NCBI GenBank assembly: GCA_003096235.1
Contig: PIXT01000062.1
Location: 1-51,835, forward strand
DNA: 51,835 bases
From: Candidatus Bathyarchaeum sp.
GTDB lineage: Archaea > Thermoproteota > Bathyarchaeia > Bathyarchaeales > Bathyarchaeaceae
Direction of reading: 5' to 3'
Numbering within the stretch: position 1 is the first letter of the stretch; every line of letters begins with the position of its first letter. Under the pieces are notes generated by a model. It was not told the DNA's origin. It worked only from the letters and a program-made list of their open reading frames with translations, and ran no database searches. Below are positions 24,967-33,202 of the stretch, one piece after another. The position numbers and the translations under genes are program-made.

Positions 24967-25599
24967 ATGACGACGAAAATAGCTGTTGCAACGGTTAATG
25001 GCAGAGCCTACTACGCACTTGTGACGGAGTTGCAGAGAAAGAGGTTACCTTTCTTGAGCCTCAAACCATGGGACCCTGTTCCGATAGGCATCAAAGTTGT
25101 CCTAACAACAAAAGAGGAAAGCAAGCAGATTTCACACCCCAAGATTATACTTTTCGGGCAGGAATCAACCCCTGAATCTGTTGTAGACGAGGCAATTTTG
25201 GCTATTGATGGAAAACAAGGCTACGAAAAAGTTGTTGTTGGCTTGGATCCTGGTAAAACATGTGGAATAGCCATTATATGCGACAACAAGGTTCTAGAAA
25301 CCATGACTACTTCAAACATAGAAGATGCGGCTCACCTTATTGTTGGCAGCATGAAACGTTTTTCAGCTGATGTTAGATTGGTGCGTGTGGGAGATGGAGC
25401 TCCAGAATACACAAAAACTTTGCTCAGTTACTTGGATGCAGATTTACCAAAAGACGCTTTGGTTGAGGTTGTCCGTGAAGCTGGAACCAGTCGGCTCAGC
25501 AACGAGTCTGTGAACCGCAGAGTGTTAAGGGACACTGTTTCTGCCATAAAAATTGCGGGAAGAAACGGTCGAGTTTTTTCGAGGAAGAATGTTCAATGA
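24967..25599 (+). CDS. RNase H-fold (RuvC/YqgF-like) protein
   Basis: A 210-residue protein with an N-terminal alpha-beta part (IAVATVNGRAYYALV) and a C-terminal RNase H-like domain starting VVVGLDPGKTCGIAII, the beta hairpin with the first catalytic aspartate. Later acidic residues (VRVGDGAPEY and RRVLRDTVSAI) fit the RuvC/YqgF layout. A nuclease role is inferred from the fold alone. ATG 24967 is preferred to the upstream in-frame Met at 24922, because the conserved sequence begins there. It overlaps the Clp1-like gene as ATGA, implying linked function. Confidence 0.7.
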   Translation: MTTKIAVATVNGRAYYALVTELQRKRLPFLSLKPWDPVPIGIKVVLTTKEESKQISHPKIILFGQESTPESVVDEAILAIDGKQGYEKVVVGLDPGKTCGIAIICDNKVLETMTTSNIEDAAHLIVGSMKRFSADVRLVRVGDGAPEYTKTLLSYLDADLPKDALVEVVREAGTSRLSNESVNRRVLRDTVSAIKIAGRNGRVFSRKNVQ

Positions 25600-26879
25600 A
25601 GCATGTACTTGATGAACGAAAGACTTTGCTTGTTGATGGACCCGCTTCTGTGTGCCTTCTCTCTGGAGAGGTAAGCGTTCTGGGGGCTACTCTTGAAATC
25701 GAAGAGAATCTTATTGTCCGGGAAGGAAAACGGTTGCCTTTATGGGTAAAGCAAAGGGCTACTGTTGAATTGATGCTTGGAGAAGGGGCTTGTATCAACG
25801 AAGTTGACGAGGGAGATGTGCCTTCTCTTTGGAATGAAGCCGCAACGCAGCTTTTGTCCCTAGATAAACCCGTGACTGTTATGGTTATAGGTAAAGTAGA
25901 TTCTGGCAAGACAAGCTTCTGCACTTTCCTTGTGAATACTGCGGTGATGCAGAACCTGAAGACGGCAGTTGTTGATGCTGATTTAGGGCAGTCTGATGTG
26001 GGTCCGCCTTCAACTGTGGGATTCGCTTTCGTAGAAAAGACTGTAAAGGACCTTTTTGAGCTTGATGCGCAATGCGCTGTTTTTGTGGGGTCAACAAGTC
26101 CAAGCGGGGCAATGAGTAAGGTCATTGATGGGTTGAGCTGCCTGAAAAACAGGGTGTTGGATGCAGGCGCGGATTTTCTTGTTATAAATACGGATGGTTG
26201 GGTCGAAGGCGAAGAAGCATCTACGTATAAACTTCGATTGCTCGAAATGGTTGGTTGCAGCGCTGTTGTGGCGATGCATCAGGGTAACGAGTTAACCCCA
26301 ATTTTAGATTCATTGCATAACGTCAAGGTTCTTGATGTAGACTCTCCGCAGCTTATTGAACCAAGGAATAGAGAAAAAAGGAAGCTTTTGCGGGAGCTTA
26401 GCTACAAGAAGTACATGAAAGGAGCCAAAACCCAGTCGTTTTCTTTTAGCTGGGTTAAAGTTAGGGATTCTCTTTTGGGCGCTGGGGGTCCATTGCATCG
26501 TAAACGTTTGGAAACGTTAAGTAACATGCTTAGGACAAGACCAATCTACTCTGAAGAAAGTGTTGATGGGATTCTTGCGGTGCTAAAACGCAGTGAAACA
26601 GTTACTGAAAAGCAACTCAAAGATGTCGAGGATTACTTCAGAAAAAGAGTTAAAGTAATCTATGAAGGAGATGAGGCGGGCTTGCTTGTAGGGCTAGAGG
26701 ATGAAGAAAACAACTTTTTGGGCATCGGTGTGCTGCGTGAAGTTGACTACAAACGAAAAGCCATGAAAATCTATACTCCTGTAAGCAAAAAAGTGTCTAC
26801 GCTGTGTTTTGGTCAGATAAAACTGAACAAAAACTTCAAAGAAACTGGCTTAAGCACAGTGTACTCTGTAAACCTCTAG
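25596..26879 (+). CDS. Clp1/Grc3-type polynucleotide 5'-kinase
   Basis: A 427-residue P-loop protein of the Clp1/Grc3/NOL9 family, which phosphorylates RNA 5' hydroxyl ends. Walker A is VIGKVDSGKTSFCTFLVN, and the Walker B-like VVDADLGQSDVGPPSTVGF is the family signature. N- and C-terminal beta domains flank the kinase core as in Clp1. The likely roles are tRNA splicing or rRNA processing ends; the substrate is inferred. Its ATG overlaps the stop of the upstream RNase H-fold gene, so a nuclease-kinase pair is plausible. Confidence 0.87.
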   Translation: MKHVLDERKTLLVDGPASVCLLSGEVSVLGATLEIEENLIVREGKRLPLWVKQRATVELMLGEGACINEVDEGDVPSLWNEAATQLLSLDKPVTVMVIGKVDSGKTSFCTFLVNTAVMQNLKTAVVDADLGQSDVGPPSTVGFAFVEKTVKDLFELDAQCAVFVGSTSPSGAMSKVIDGLSCLKNRVLDAGADFLVINTDGWVEGEEASTYKLRLLEMVGCSAVVAMHQGNELTPILDSLHNVKVLDVDSPQLIEPRNREKRKLLRELSYKKYMKGAKTQSFSFSWVKVRDSLLGAGGPLHRKRLETLSNMLRTRPIYSEESVDGILAVLKRSETVTEKQLKDVEDYFRKRVKVIYEGDEAGLLVGLEDEENNFLGIGVLREVDYKRKAMKIYTPVSKKVSTLCFGQIKLNKNFKETGLSTVYSVNL

Positions 26880-26950
26880 TTGCCTGTTTGTTTGAAAAAT
26901 ACTAAATAGGCTCTTTAACCCTTGCTAGTAACTGGCATGGAGAGTCGCGG

Positions 26951-27313
26951 TTGTTGTCACGGGCAAAAATTATAAAAGAAGAGCTAATTGAAAACGACAC
27001 CTCTTTTTTTGCTGTTTGTATTGAAACAAAAAATGCTAGCCAACTATTTCTAAGTGAAGGCGAAGACAAGCTTGGCACCTTGGCTGTGGCTATGCCTCAA
27101 CCAAAGAACTTGGTGGGTTCACCTCTCTCTTCAGTGCTGCTTGGAGACAGAAACATTATGATTTCCCGCCTATTAGCTGAACTTCTTGCACAAAAAACAG
27201 GCAAAATCGGTTTGGTTTCAGTTTTCACAAAATCTGTAAGCGAACAAGAGGCTGCTCCTATCCTTCGCAAACTGCTAGATAACACTCTCAAAAAACAGGA
27301 AGAAGAAAACTGA
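26951..27313 (+). CDS. Small protein resembling proteasome assembly chaperones
   Basis: A 120-residue protein starting at TTG 26951 or 26954, with no ATG nearby. The pattern of alternating strands followed by SPLSSVLLGDRNIMISRLL and GKIGLVSVFTKSVSEQEA recalls the small PAC3/PAC4-like chaperone fold, but the match is by eye and weak. A charged lysine-glutamate tail ends the protein. It follows the Clp1-like gene by 71 bases, with a TACTAAATA element in that gap that could be its TATA box. Confidence 0.6.
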   Translation: MLSRAKIIKEELIENDTSFFAVCIETKNASQLFLSEGEDKLGTLAVAMPQPKNLVGSPLSSVLLGDRNIMISRLLAELLAQKTGKIGLVSVFTKSVSEQEAAPILRKLLDNTLKKQEEEN

Positions 27314-27354
27314 GCGCCAACAGTTGAATCTGAAAAATTTTGCTGCAATCAAGC

Positions 27355-27374
27355 AACAGCTAAACTAAGCTGTT
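27355..27374 (+). terminator. Hairpin after the 26951 gene
   Basis: AACAGCT-AAACTA-AGCTGTT forms a 7-bp stem 42 bases past the upstream stop, followed by a T-rich stretch (TCTTTGCTTGTTTCT). It may end that transcript, but the T-run is interrupted, and it also lies upstream of the FAD dehydrogenase promoter. Confidence 0.35.
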
Positions 27375-27479
27375 CTTTGCTTGTTTCTAACATTGATTGT
27401 TTGTTTTGTTTGTTGGTTTCCAGCCAACACATATATTGCACCTAGTCGTTGTAGTTTTGGAATTCCGGAGGAAACCCTG

Positions 27480-28859
27480 ATGAATTTCGATGTCATAATT
27501 GTGGGAGCTGGTCCGGCTGGAATCTTTTCTGCTCTTGAGTTAGCTGACAAAACAGATCTCAGCATATTGCTTTTAGATAAAGGTCGAGCTATAGATCAGC
27601 GCAAATGTCCTTCTAGCCGTGGAATGGGCTGTCTTAACTGTGACCCCTGCTCTCTGTTGGCTGGCTGGGGTGGTGCTGGCGCTTTTAGTGATGGTAAACT
27701 TACTTTGTCTACCGAGGTCGGTGGTTGGCTTAACGAGTACTGTACACAAGAGCAACTTTGGGAGCTTTTGCATTATGTTGATGATATTTATCTAAAGTTT
27801 GGAGCTACTGAGCACCTTTATGGTGTTAGTGATCAAAAGTTTGAGGAGCTTGAAAGTAAAGCCTCTCTTGCTGGACTAAAGCTTGTTTCTCAGAAAGTTC
27901 GCCACATGGGCACCGATAAATGTGCAGAGACTCTTCGTATGATGCGTGATCATCTTGAGGGTAGAGTTGACATCAGAACCGGCACGGACGTCAAGAGCCT
28001 TTTGGTTAAAGATGGCACGGTTGAAGGTGTCGAGACTACAGCTGGTGAAAAGTTTTACGGAAAATATGTGATTGTGGCTCCTGGAAGAATTGGGGCTGAG
28101 TGGCTCAAGACTGAAGCAGAGGTTCTGGGTCTGAAAACCTTGAACAACCCTGTAGACATAGGCGTCAGGGTGGAGCTTAAAGCCGCTGTTATGGAAAACC
28201 TAACAAGCACCTTGTATGAGCCTAAGCTGATTTATCACTCTAAATCATTTGACGATCAGGTGAGGACCTTCTGTGTTTCACCTTTGGGAATGGTAATCAC
28301 AGAATCTTATGATGGCGTCTTAACCGTGAACGGTCAAAGCTACGCTGAACGAAAGACAAAAAACACAAACTTTGCGATTCTGGTTAGCACTTCTTTCACT
28401 GAACCCTTCAGAGAGCCAATAGCTTACGGAAAATACATTGCACGGCTTTCAAACCTGCTCAGCGGAGGAGTAATCGTGCAAAGATTAGGAGACTTGAAGG
28501 CTGGACGGCGCTCAACAGAGGAGCGAATAAAACGTAGCCTGTGTGTTCCAACTCTAAAGAACGCAACTCCTGGAGATTTAAGCTTCGTTTTGCCATACCG
28601 CTATTTGGCTGACATCAAAGAGATGCTTGAAGCGCTAGACAAGGTTTCTCCTGGGGTGAACTCGAATGACACGCTGCTTTATGGTGTTGAAGTAAAGTTC
28701 TATTCCACACGGCTAGAGCTAACTGATCAACTGGAAACAAGGATCAAAAACATGTTTACGATCGGTGACGGTGCTGGAGTAAGCCGAGGCTTGATTCAGG
28801 CGTCTTCTTCTGGAGTTATAGTTGCTAAAGAGATTGCAGCGCGGACAAAGAAACAGTAG
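27480..28859 (+). CDS. FAD-dependent dehydrogenase (COG2509-like)
   Basis: A 459-residue flavoprotein. The N-terminal dinucleotide-binding motif is DVIIVGAGPAGIFSALELA. A cysteine-rich loop follows (CPSSRGMGCLNCDPCSLLAGWGG, here abridged), then SDGKLTLS, and a second FAD motif near the C-terminus, MFTIGDGAGVSRGL. This is the archaeal and bacterial family annotated as uncharacterised FAD-dependent dehydrogenases; the substrate is unknown. GGAGGAAA lies six bases before ATG 27480, so this start is chosen over the longer frame from 27381. A TATA-like ACATATATT lies about 50 bases upstream. Confidence 0.88.
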   Translation: MNFDVIIVGAGPAGIFSALELADKTDLSILLLDKGRAIDQRKCPSSRGMGCLNCDPCSLLAGWGGAGAFSDGKLTLSTEVGGWLNEYCTQEQLWELLHYVDDIYLKFGATEHLYGVSDQKFEELESKASLAGLKLVSQKVRHMGTDKCAETLRMMRDHLEGRVDIRTGTDVKSLLVKDGTVEGVETTAGEKFYGKYVIVAPGRIGAEWLKTEAEVLGLKTLNNPVDIGVRVELKAAVMENLTSTLYEPKLIYHSKSFDDQVRTFCVSPLGMVITESYDGVLTVNGQSYAERKTKNTNFAILVSTSFTEPFREPIAYGKYIARLSNLLSGGVIVQRLGDLKAGRRSTEERIKRSLCVPTLKNATPGDLSFVLPYRYLADIKEMLEALDKVSPGVNSNDTLLYGVEVKFYSTRLELTDQLETRIKNMFTIGDGAGVSRGLIQASSSGVIVAKEIAARTKKQ

Positions 28860-28878
28860 CTTGTTTTTTGATGTTTGG

Positions 28879-28953
28879 TGGGACCGCCCGGATTTGAACC
28901 GGGGTCCCGAACGTCCGAGGCTCAGAGCCTAGACCATGCTAGCCGACGGTCCC
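28879..28953 (-). tRNA. tRNA-Pro (CGG)
   Basis: The minus strand folds into a full cloverleaf. The acceptor is GGGACCG with CGGTCCC, discriminator A. The D stem is GGCT/GGCT-type with G-T pairs, and the T arm is CCCGG-TTCAAAT-CCGGG. The anticodon arm is TGAGC-CTCGGAC-GTTCG, giving anticodon CGG. No intron is seen and CCA is not encoded. It lies just after the FAD dehydrogenase, on the opposite strand. Confidence 0.93.
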
Positions 28954-29051
28954 TTTGGATTCTTTGTTGCTTCAGTTTTACATAAGGATTCTTGTATGTG
29001 CTTTTTTGGTGAAAAAAGAAGGTTTTTATAGTTTGACCCTGTTTTTTGGGT

Positions 29052-29360
29052 ATGCAATTAATATTTGATGTCGACCCAAACTGGTTTGTGCTCTTTTTTG
29101 GCTTTTTGGGTGCTTGGGCAGTTCTGATTATTAACAGAAGACGTAATGGTAAACAGAATAATTTTAAAGAGCAGGTTTACTTGGCGGCGGCTGGGTTGAC
29201 TTCGATGGTTCTCATGGAGCTTTTTGCGACTCAAACTGATTTGTGGCATTACCTTCCAGGAGATTGGCCTATAATTTTGTGGCCTACATATGTTGCCGCT
29301 ATACTGTTTGGGCATCAACTGTTGCGGTTTATAGAAGAACGTGTTACCTTAAGGGCGTAA
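29052..29360 (+). CDS. Small membrane protein, unknown function
   Basis: A 102-residue protein with hydrophobic segments near residues 10-28, 45-58 and 75-93. No family is recognised. A basic stretch (NRRRNGKQ) follows the first segment, which would place the loop inside the cell. ATG 29052 is preferred to TTG 29046, because a TATA-like TTTTTATAG lies about 28 bases upstream, giving a leaderless message. It is convergent with the YHS gene. Confidence 0.55.
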   Translation: MQLIFDVDPNWFVLFFGFLGAWAVLIINRRRNGKQNNFKEQVYLAAAGLTSMVLMELFATQTDLWHYLPGDWPIILWPTYVAAILFGHQLLRFIEERVTLRA

Positions 29361-29380
29361 ATTTGCGCTAAAAAAACCGC

Positions 29381-29527
29381 TTATTTGTCGGCGAATTTAC
29401 TTCTGTTTCTTTTGAATTTCTTTTTGCATTTTACGCTGCAGAAGTAGTATTTTTCTCCGTCGTGAGTTATTTTGTATTTTGCTGTCTTTTCGTTTAGTAT
29501 TACTCCACATACAGGGTCTCTAGGCAT
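29381..29527 (-). CDS. YHS-domain protein (48 residues)
   Basis: A compact protein reading PRDPVCGVILNEKTAKYKI then GEKYYFCSVKCKKKF, which is the YHS domain: DPVCG, an aromatic strand, and FCS..C. YHS domains are linked to heavy-metal handling (copper ATPases, mercury and monooxygenase proteins), so metal binding is likely. The ATG is preceded by GAAGGAAAATCTG, a plausible ribosome binding site. No other gene shares this transcript. A short run of A and T after the stop may end it. Confidence 0.85.
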   Translation of the reverse strand: MPRDPVCGVILNEKTAKYKITHDGEKYYFCSVKCKKKFKRNRSKFADK

Positions 29528-29744
29528 CAGATTTTCCTTCAATGACCAAATGTAAACGGCATTAGATAAGCTCTTTGCACGTTATTCATTTATTTTGAAT
29601 GTTTTTGGGCAATGATGGCTGTTTGGGGACTAAGCTGTGCGTGTTCAGGTAATGTTTAATAGTTGGGTTCTGCTATTCGAAAAGTTGTATGTTATGAGTC
29701 AATGTGGTTGCTGTTTTGGAGCCGCGTTGCTGTTTATGGAGGAA

Positions 29745-29939
29745 ATGTTGATGGCAGACGTTAAAGTTGGGGATAAGATGAAGATTCCAGTTCACAGTGT
29801 TTTTCATCAAGAAGCTGGTCACGTTGGGAAAGTTGTTTACATCAGCGAAGATGGCGAGACCGTGACCGTGAAATGTGACCGCAAGCACGGCGGCAAAACA
29901 GTTGCCTTCAATATTGCCCTTGTACCAAGAGACCTATAA
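29745..29939 (+). CDS. Small KOW-like beta protein, unknown function
   Basis: A 64-residue protein with the core ADVKVGDKMKIPVHSVF, then AGHVGKVVYISEDGETVTVKC. The glycine-valine pattern is like a KOW or SH3-type barrel, which often binds RNA or protein. The start is ATG 29745 or 29751, with GGAGG at 29738-29742. The frame is open further upstream and includes a cysteine-rich run (SQCGCCFG), which is probably not translated. A weak CACAC-ATTTAG-GTGTG hairpin follows the stop, and then repeat copy 2. Confidence 0.68.
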   Translation: MLMADVKVGDKMKIPVHSVFHQEAGHVGKVVYISEDGETVTVKCDRKHGGKTVAFNIALVPRDL

Positions 29940-29970
29940 CCCACACATTTAGGTGTGCTTTAGCAGTTTC

Positions 29971-30019
29971 TGAAAAGAGGCTGTTTTCAACAATATTCTG
30001 TTATTAGTTTCCTATTATG
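29971..30019 (+). repeat. Dispersed two-hairpin intergenic element, copy 2
   Basis: It starts 32 bases after the KOW-like gene. TGAAAA..TTTTCA is a 6-bp inverted repeat here, CAACAAT begins at 29988, and TATTAG (30002-30007), TTTC, CTATTA follow. The last arm has one mismatch to the perfect CTAATA. Between CAACAAT and TATTAG it differs from copy 1 at only one base. Confidence 0.8.
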
Positions 30020-30176
30020 ATTGCTGGCTTATCTTTGACTTATTGTTTTTCGTTTCAAAACTATGTCTGGACTGTAAGCAGATTCTGTTTTTTGTTGTCT
30101 TGCACATCTTAACTTTGTGCCTTGGTTATTTGGCGAACTGAACCTTGGATGAAAGCAATTGTTGCGTTGTGCGTCG

Positions 30177-30740
30177 TTATCTGAATAGTGTTCCACGGTA
30201 GTATTTTGTGTTTGGGCACCCTAAACAGTTTTCAGATTTGTGGAAGTTGCATTTGTCGCATTCTTCGGTGCACATTCTTGTTTCTGTTTTGTTTGCTTCT
30301 AGCGTCAGTGGGGCAATAATGTCGTTTGCGGATGAGATTATGATGCTTATTTCAACGTCGCATACATGACAGTTTGTTCTGACGTGTCTGTCCATGCATG
30401 CGTTGAGTGACTCAAACTGCTCAGCTATTAGAAATAGGCATAGGTTACGTTTTCCTGATGTTACAAAACCGTTGATGAATAGTGGGCATTTCTTGAAAAT
30501 CTCTAGAATTTCTGTGCTGTTGCTTGTGGAGAGGTCAACTTTTGCGATTCCTAGGTTTGTTTTTTTCAGGTTTACTCCAATTTGGTTGACGAGAATCTTC
30601 TTTTTTTTCAGTTTATGTAATCTGGCTCCAACTGCGGGTTGGGAAATCTTCAGAATCTGTCCTAGTTTTTTTTGTGAGGTCTCTGGGTTTTTTACAAGTA
30701 GGGATATGATTTTTTTGTCAATTTTGTCTAGGGGAAACAC
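30177..30740 (-). CDS. Lrp-type regulator with cysteine-rich C-terminus
   Basis: A 187-residue regulator. The N-terminal helix-turn-helix is DKIDKKIISLLVKNPETSQKKLGQILKISQPAVGARLH (given here only as the Lrp/AsnC pattern, residues 5-45). A middle alpha-beta region contains two cysteines in a TNCHVCD motif. The last 35 residues carry a CxxxCxxC..C..CxxC cluster (CTEECDKCNFHKSENCLGCP), suited to a metal or Fe-S centre. It starts at GTG 30740, five bases after GGTGA. It is divergent from the tusA-yeeE-dsrEFH operon, so control of that operon by metal, redox or sulfur state is a reasonable inference. Confidence 0.82.
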   Translation of the reverse strand: MFPLDKIDKKIISLLVKNPETSQKKLGQILKISQPAVGARLHKLKKKKILVNQIGVNLKKTNLGIAKVDLSTSNSTEILEIFKKCPLFINGFVTSGKRNLCLFLIAEQFESLNACMDRHVRTNCHVCDVEISIIISSANDIIAPLTLEANKTETRMCTEECDKCNFHKSENCLGCPNTKYYRGTLFR

Positions 30741-30873
30741 AGAATCACCTATATTCTATAATCAAATATTTGTTATGACGTATATTTTATAACTAAAATG
30801 CATGAATGAACACAAGACTTAAAAACGTTCTGATATACAAAAGTCTAATTTCATTAAAAAGGATGATTAAAAA

Positions 30874-31119
30874 ATGAGTTCAAACGAAAAAAATCCAACT
30901 GAGATTTTGGATGTTAGAGGCGAAGTGTGTCCTTATCCTGACGTAAAAACTCAAAGAAAAACAAAGAAAATGAAATCTGGCGAAATACTTGAAATTCTGA
31001 CTGACTACCCACTATCAGCAGAACGAATACCCCGATCCGTGGAAAAAAACGGACACACTGTTCTAAAAGTTGAGAAAAAAGGCGCAAGCGACTGGAGCAT
31101 ACTAATTAAAATAAAGTAA
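30874..31119 (+). CDS. TusA/SirA-family sulfur carrier protein
   Basis: An 81-residue protein. ILDVRGEVCPYPDVKTQRK contains the CPxP motif of TusA-like persulfide carriers, where the cysteine holds the sulfur (or selenium). It ends in the usual second strand pair. It is the first gene of an operon with a YeeE-type transporter and three DsrE/F/H-like genes; the order fits a thiosulfate or selenium uptake and relay pathway. A TATA-like TTAAAAA (about 30810) and AAGGATG leader precede ATG 30874. Confidence 0.92.
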   Translation: MSSNEKNPTEILDVRGEVCPYPDVKTQRKTKKMKSGEILEILTDYPLSAERIPRSVEKNGHTVLKVEKKGASDWSILIKIK

Positions 31120-31133
31120 AGGATGCCCGAAAC

Positions 31134-32192
31134 ATGATCGATACAATGTTAATGATTTCTGGAATCCTGTTGGGTGCTCTTTTCGGTTTTGTATTGCAAC
31201 GTGGGCGCTTCTGCATGAACTCGGCGTTTAGAGACATAATCTTGATGAAAGATTATACCCTGCTAAAAGCGGTTGTTATTGCAATAGTTGTTCAGTTAAT
31301 TGGTTTCCATTTAATGGCATCAATGGATGTGATTCAACTCAATCCTAAACCATTCCTGTGGGGTGCCGTGATGGTTGGCGGCTTTATTTTTGGTATAGGT
31401 ATGGTTCTTGCAGCAGGTTGTGCCAGCGGAACTACTTACCGTGTTGGAGAAGGCATGGTTGGCTCATTTATCGCGTTGCTTGGTCTAATGATCGGTACCG
31501 TTGTAACCAAATTGGGCGCTTTGTCTTGGCTAGATTCGCTTCTAAAAACTGACATGTTCACAGCGATAACAACAACTGATTTAGGTGTAGATCCTGGACC
31601 TTACCTTAAAGAAGGAAGCACAAGTCTAACATTAGCTAACGTGTTAGGTTTGAATCCGTGGATTTTAGTCGGTGTTATTTCTGCTGTTGTTTTGATTGTT
31701 TTAGTTTGGAAACGCGAAAAAGCAGCACCCAAAACCGAAGGCTCACTTTATGACAAAATTTTCAAGCAAGGCTGGAACTGGTGGGTTACTGGTATCGCAG
31801 TTGGAATCGTTGGATTGATGGCGTTTCCGATATTCAAGAGTTATGCGTTAGGAGTTTCTGGAGGCTGGTTTAGCTTTTTGAATACGCTGATAACTGGAGA
31901 CGCTAATAATCTTAATTGGTTCGCGTTCTTGGTTATGGGTATCGTAGTGGGAGCTGCAGTGTCGGCGCTTATTGCTGGTGAATTCAAGTTAAGAGCACCA
32001 ACTGGAAAACGTATTATTCAACAATTCATAGGTGGATTGATTATGGGTATAGGCGCTATAATTGGAACTGCTTGTAACATTGGACACATACTAACTGGTA
32101 TCCCGCAATTGTCGGTGGGTAGCATAGTAGGCGGCATGTTCATTGTCTTAGGTAGTTGGGTAGCAGCTTACCTGATGTTCATGAGGGAATAG
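31134..32192 (+). CDS. YeeE/YedE-family sulfur transporter
   Basis: A 352-residue membrane protein with about nine or ten hydrophobic segments. GFVLQRGRFCMNSAFRDI, LAAGCASGTTYRVGEGM and GTACNIGHILTGI are the three conserved cysteine motifs of the YeeE/YedE (TsuA) family, which imports thiosulfate with a cysteine relay. The last motif together with GGMFIVLGSWVAAY completes the internal repeat. A role in selenium or sulfur import is likely, but which cannot be read from sequence. It begins 14 bases after tusA, and the DsrE-like gene begins at once after it. Confidence 0.92.
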   Translation: MIDTMLMISGILLGALFGFVLQRGRFCMNSAFRDIILMKDYTLLKAVVIAIVVQLIGFHLMASMDVIQLNPKPFLWGAVMVGGFIFGIGMVLAAGCASGTTYRVGEGMVGSFIALLGLMIGTVVTKLGALSWLDSLLKTDMFTAITTTDLGVDPGPYLKEGSTSLTLANVLGLNPWILVGVISAVVLIVLVWKREKAAPKTEGSLYDKIFKQGWNWWVTGIAVGIVGLMAFPIFKSYALGVSGGWFSFLNTLITGDANNLNWFAFLVMGIVVGAAVSALIAGEFKLRAPTGKRIIQQFIGGLIMGIGAIIGTACNIGHILTGIPQLSVGSIVGGMFIVLGSWVAAYLMFMRE

Positions 32193-32193
32193 C

Positions 32194-32541
32194 TTGCCTA
32201 CAATAAGCTTCCTTTTTTTCTCTGGACCCTACCAGTCTGAAAGCCCAGAAACAACCATTGAACTAGCGAATGCAGCTCTAGACAAAGGAATAAACGTGAA
32301 AATTTTTTGCTATATGGCTGCCGTAAATTGTGTGCAGAAAGGACAAAAGAAAGTTCCAGGTGTTGTGAACATAGAAGAAAAATTCAAAGAGCTAGTAGCT
32401 AAAGGAGCAGAAATTCGTTTATGCACACTTTGTATGCTTGTGCGTGGAACAAAGGAATTCATCGAGGGCGCAAAAAGGGCAGGAACACCTGACATTTTGG
32501 ATATGGTGGAAGAATCTGACAAAGTTTTGGTAATCTCTTGA
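32194..32541 (+). CDS. DsrE-family sulfur relay protein
   Basis: A 115-residue protein of the DsrE/TusD superfamily, which passes persulfide sulfur. The N-terminus ISFLFFSGPYQSESPETTIEL and the cysteine-containing ICLCTLCMLVRG-type segment (LCTLCMLVRGT) are in the expected places; the second cysteine is a candidate active site. It starts at TTG 32194, one base after the transporter stop. A TATA box is not seen, so it is read from the operon promoter. Confidence 0.86.
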   Translation: MPTISFLFFSGPYQSESPETTIELANAALDKGINVKIFCYMAAVNCVQKGQKKVPGVVNIEEKFKELVAKGAEIRLCTLCMLVRGTKEFIEGAKRAGTPDILDMVEESDKVLVIS

Positions 32542-32554
32542 AGGTGAAAACAAA

Positions 32555-32890
32555 TTGTCCAAAAATATTGTTGTAATCTTAAAAAAACCGCCTCATGGCT
32601 CCCTGTTTCCTGCTGAGGGACTTCGAGTGGCTGTGGCTGTTAGTGCTTCTGACGCAAAAGTTGTCTGCATCGAAGACAGTGTATATGCTTTCCTGAAAGA
32701 AACTGACATGACACTATACAATCACCATCTAAACTTCTTGACTGAATGTGAAATTCCGGTTTTAGTTGACAAGAATTCGCTAGACGAACGTGGACTGACC
32801 AAAAACGATTTGCTAGAATGTGTCACAGTAGTTGAACATGCTCAAATAATTGAAGAGTTGGCATCAGCTGATGCTACATTAACATTTTAG
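32555..32890 (+). CDS. DsrF/TusC-like protein
   Basis: A 111-residue DsrE/F-like fold protein. The start VVILKKPPHGSLFPAEGLRVAVAVS matches the DsrF/TusC type, and the central DSVYAFL and NFLTECEIPVLVD follow the usual pattern. In bacteria DsrE, DsrF and DsrH form a hexamer that relays sulfur; here the three genes are in the same order. It starts at TTG 32555, seven bases after AAGGTGA. Cysteines at VVCIED and TECE are present. Confidence 0.84.
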   Translation: MSKNIVVILKKPPHGSLFPAEGLRVAVAVSASDAKVVCIEDSVYAFLKETDMTLYNHHLNFLTECEIPVLVDKNSLDERGLTKNDLLECVTVVEHAQIIEELASADATLTF

Positions 32891-32901
32891 GTGGTGTTTT
32901 C

Positions 32902-33201
32902 TTGACTGATTTACTTTATTTTGTAACCGAAAAAGATCCAGCTTGCATAACTCTTGCTTCAGCTCACAAAAACGTCGATGTTGGAATTTGTTTGTTGCAG
33001 GATGCGGTGTACTTAGGGGTTCAACGGCAGAAAGACGGGGCATTCAATGCTGCAGTTAAAAGTGGTATTCCAATCTACGCGGCAAAAAGGGATGTTAACC
33101 TTCGGGGCTTAGAGAAGCTAATCAATTCGGAAATAAAACTATTGGATTACAGCGAAATAATTGATTTAGTCATCAAATACAATCGAGTAATCAACATGTA
33201 G
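32902..33201 (+). CDS. DsrH/TusB-like protein
   Basis: A 99-residue protein. DLLYFVTEKDPACITLASA and CLLQDAVYLGVQ are the DsrH/TusB signature, with the cysteine at the start of CLLQDAV at its usual position. It ends the tusA-yeeE-dsrEFH operon. The start is TTG 32902 behind AGGTGG. No dissimilatory sulfite reductase genes lie nearby, so the relay probably feeds assimilation, tRNA thiolation or selenium use rather than respiration; that is inference. Confidence 0.84.
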   Translation: MTDLLYFVTEKDPACITLASAHKNVDVGICLLQDAVYLGVQRQKDGAFNAAVKSGIPIYAAKRDVNLRGLEKLINSEIKLLDYSEIIDLVIKYNRVINM

Positions 33202-33202
33202 G

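Noticed and set aside
27381..27479. A hydrophobic N-terminal extension of the FAD dehydrogenase
   Set aside because: GGAGGAAA is correctly placed for ATG 27480, a TATA-like element lies in the extension, and the family begins at the dinucleotide motif.
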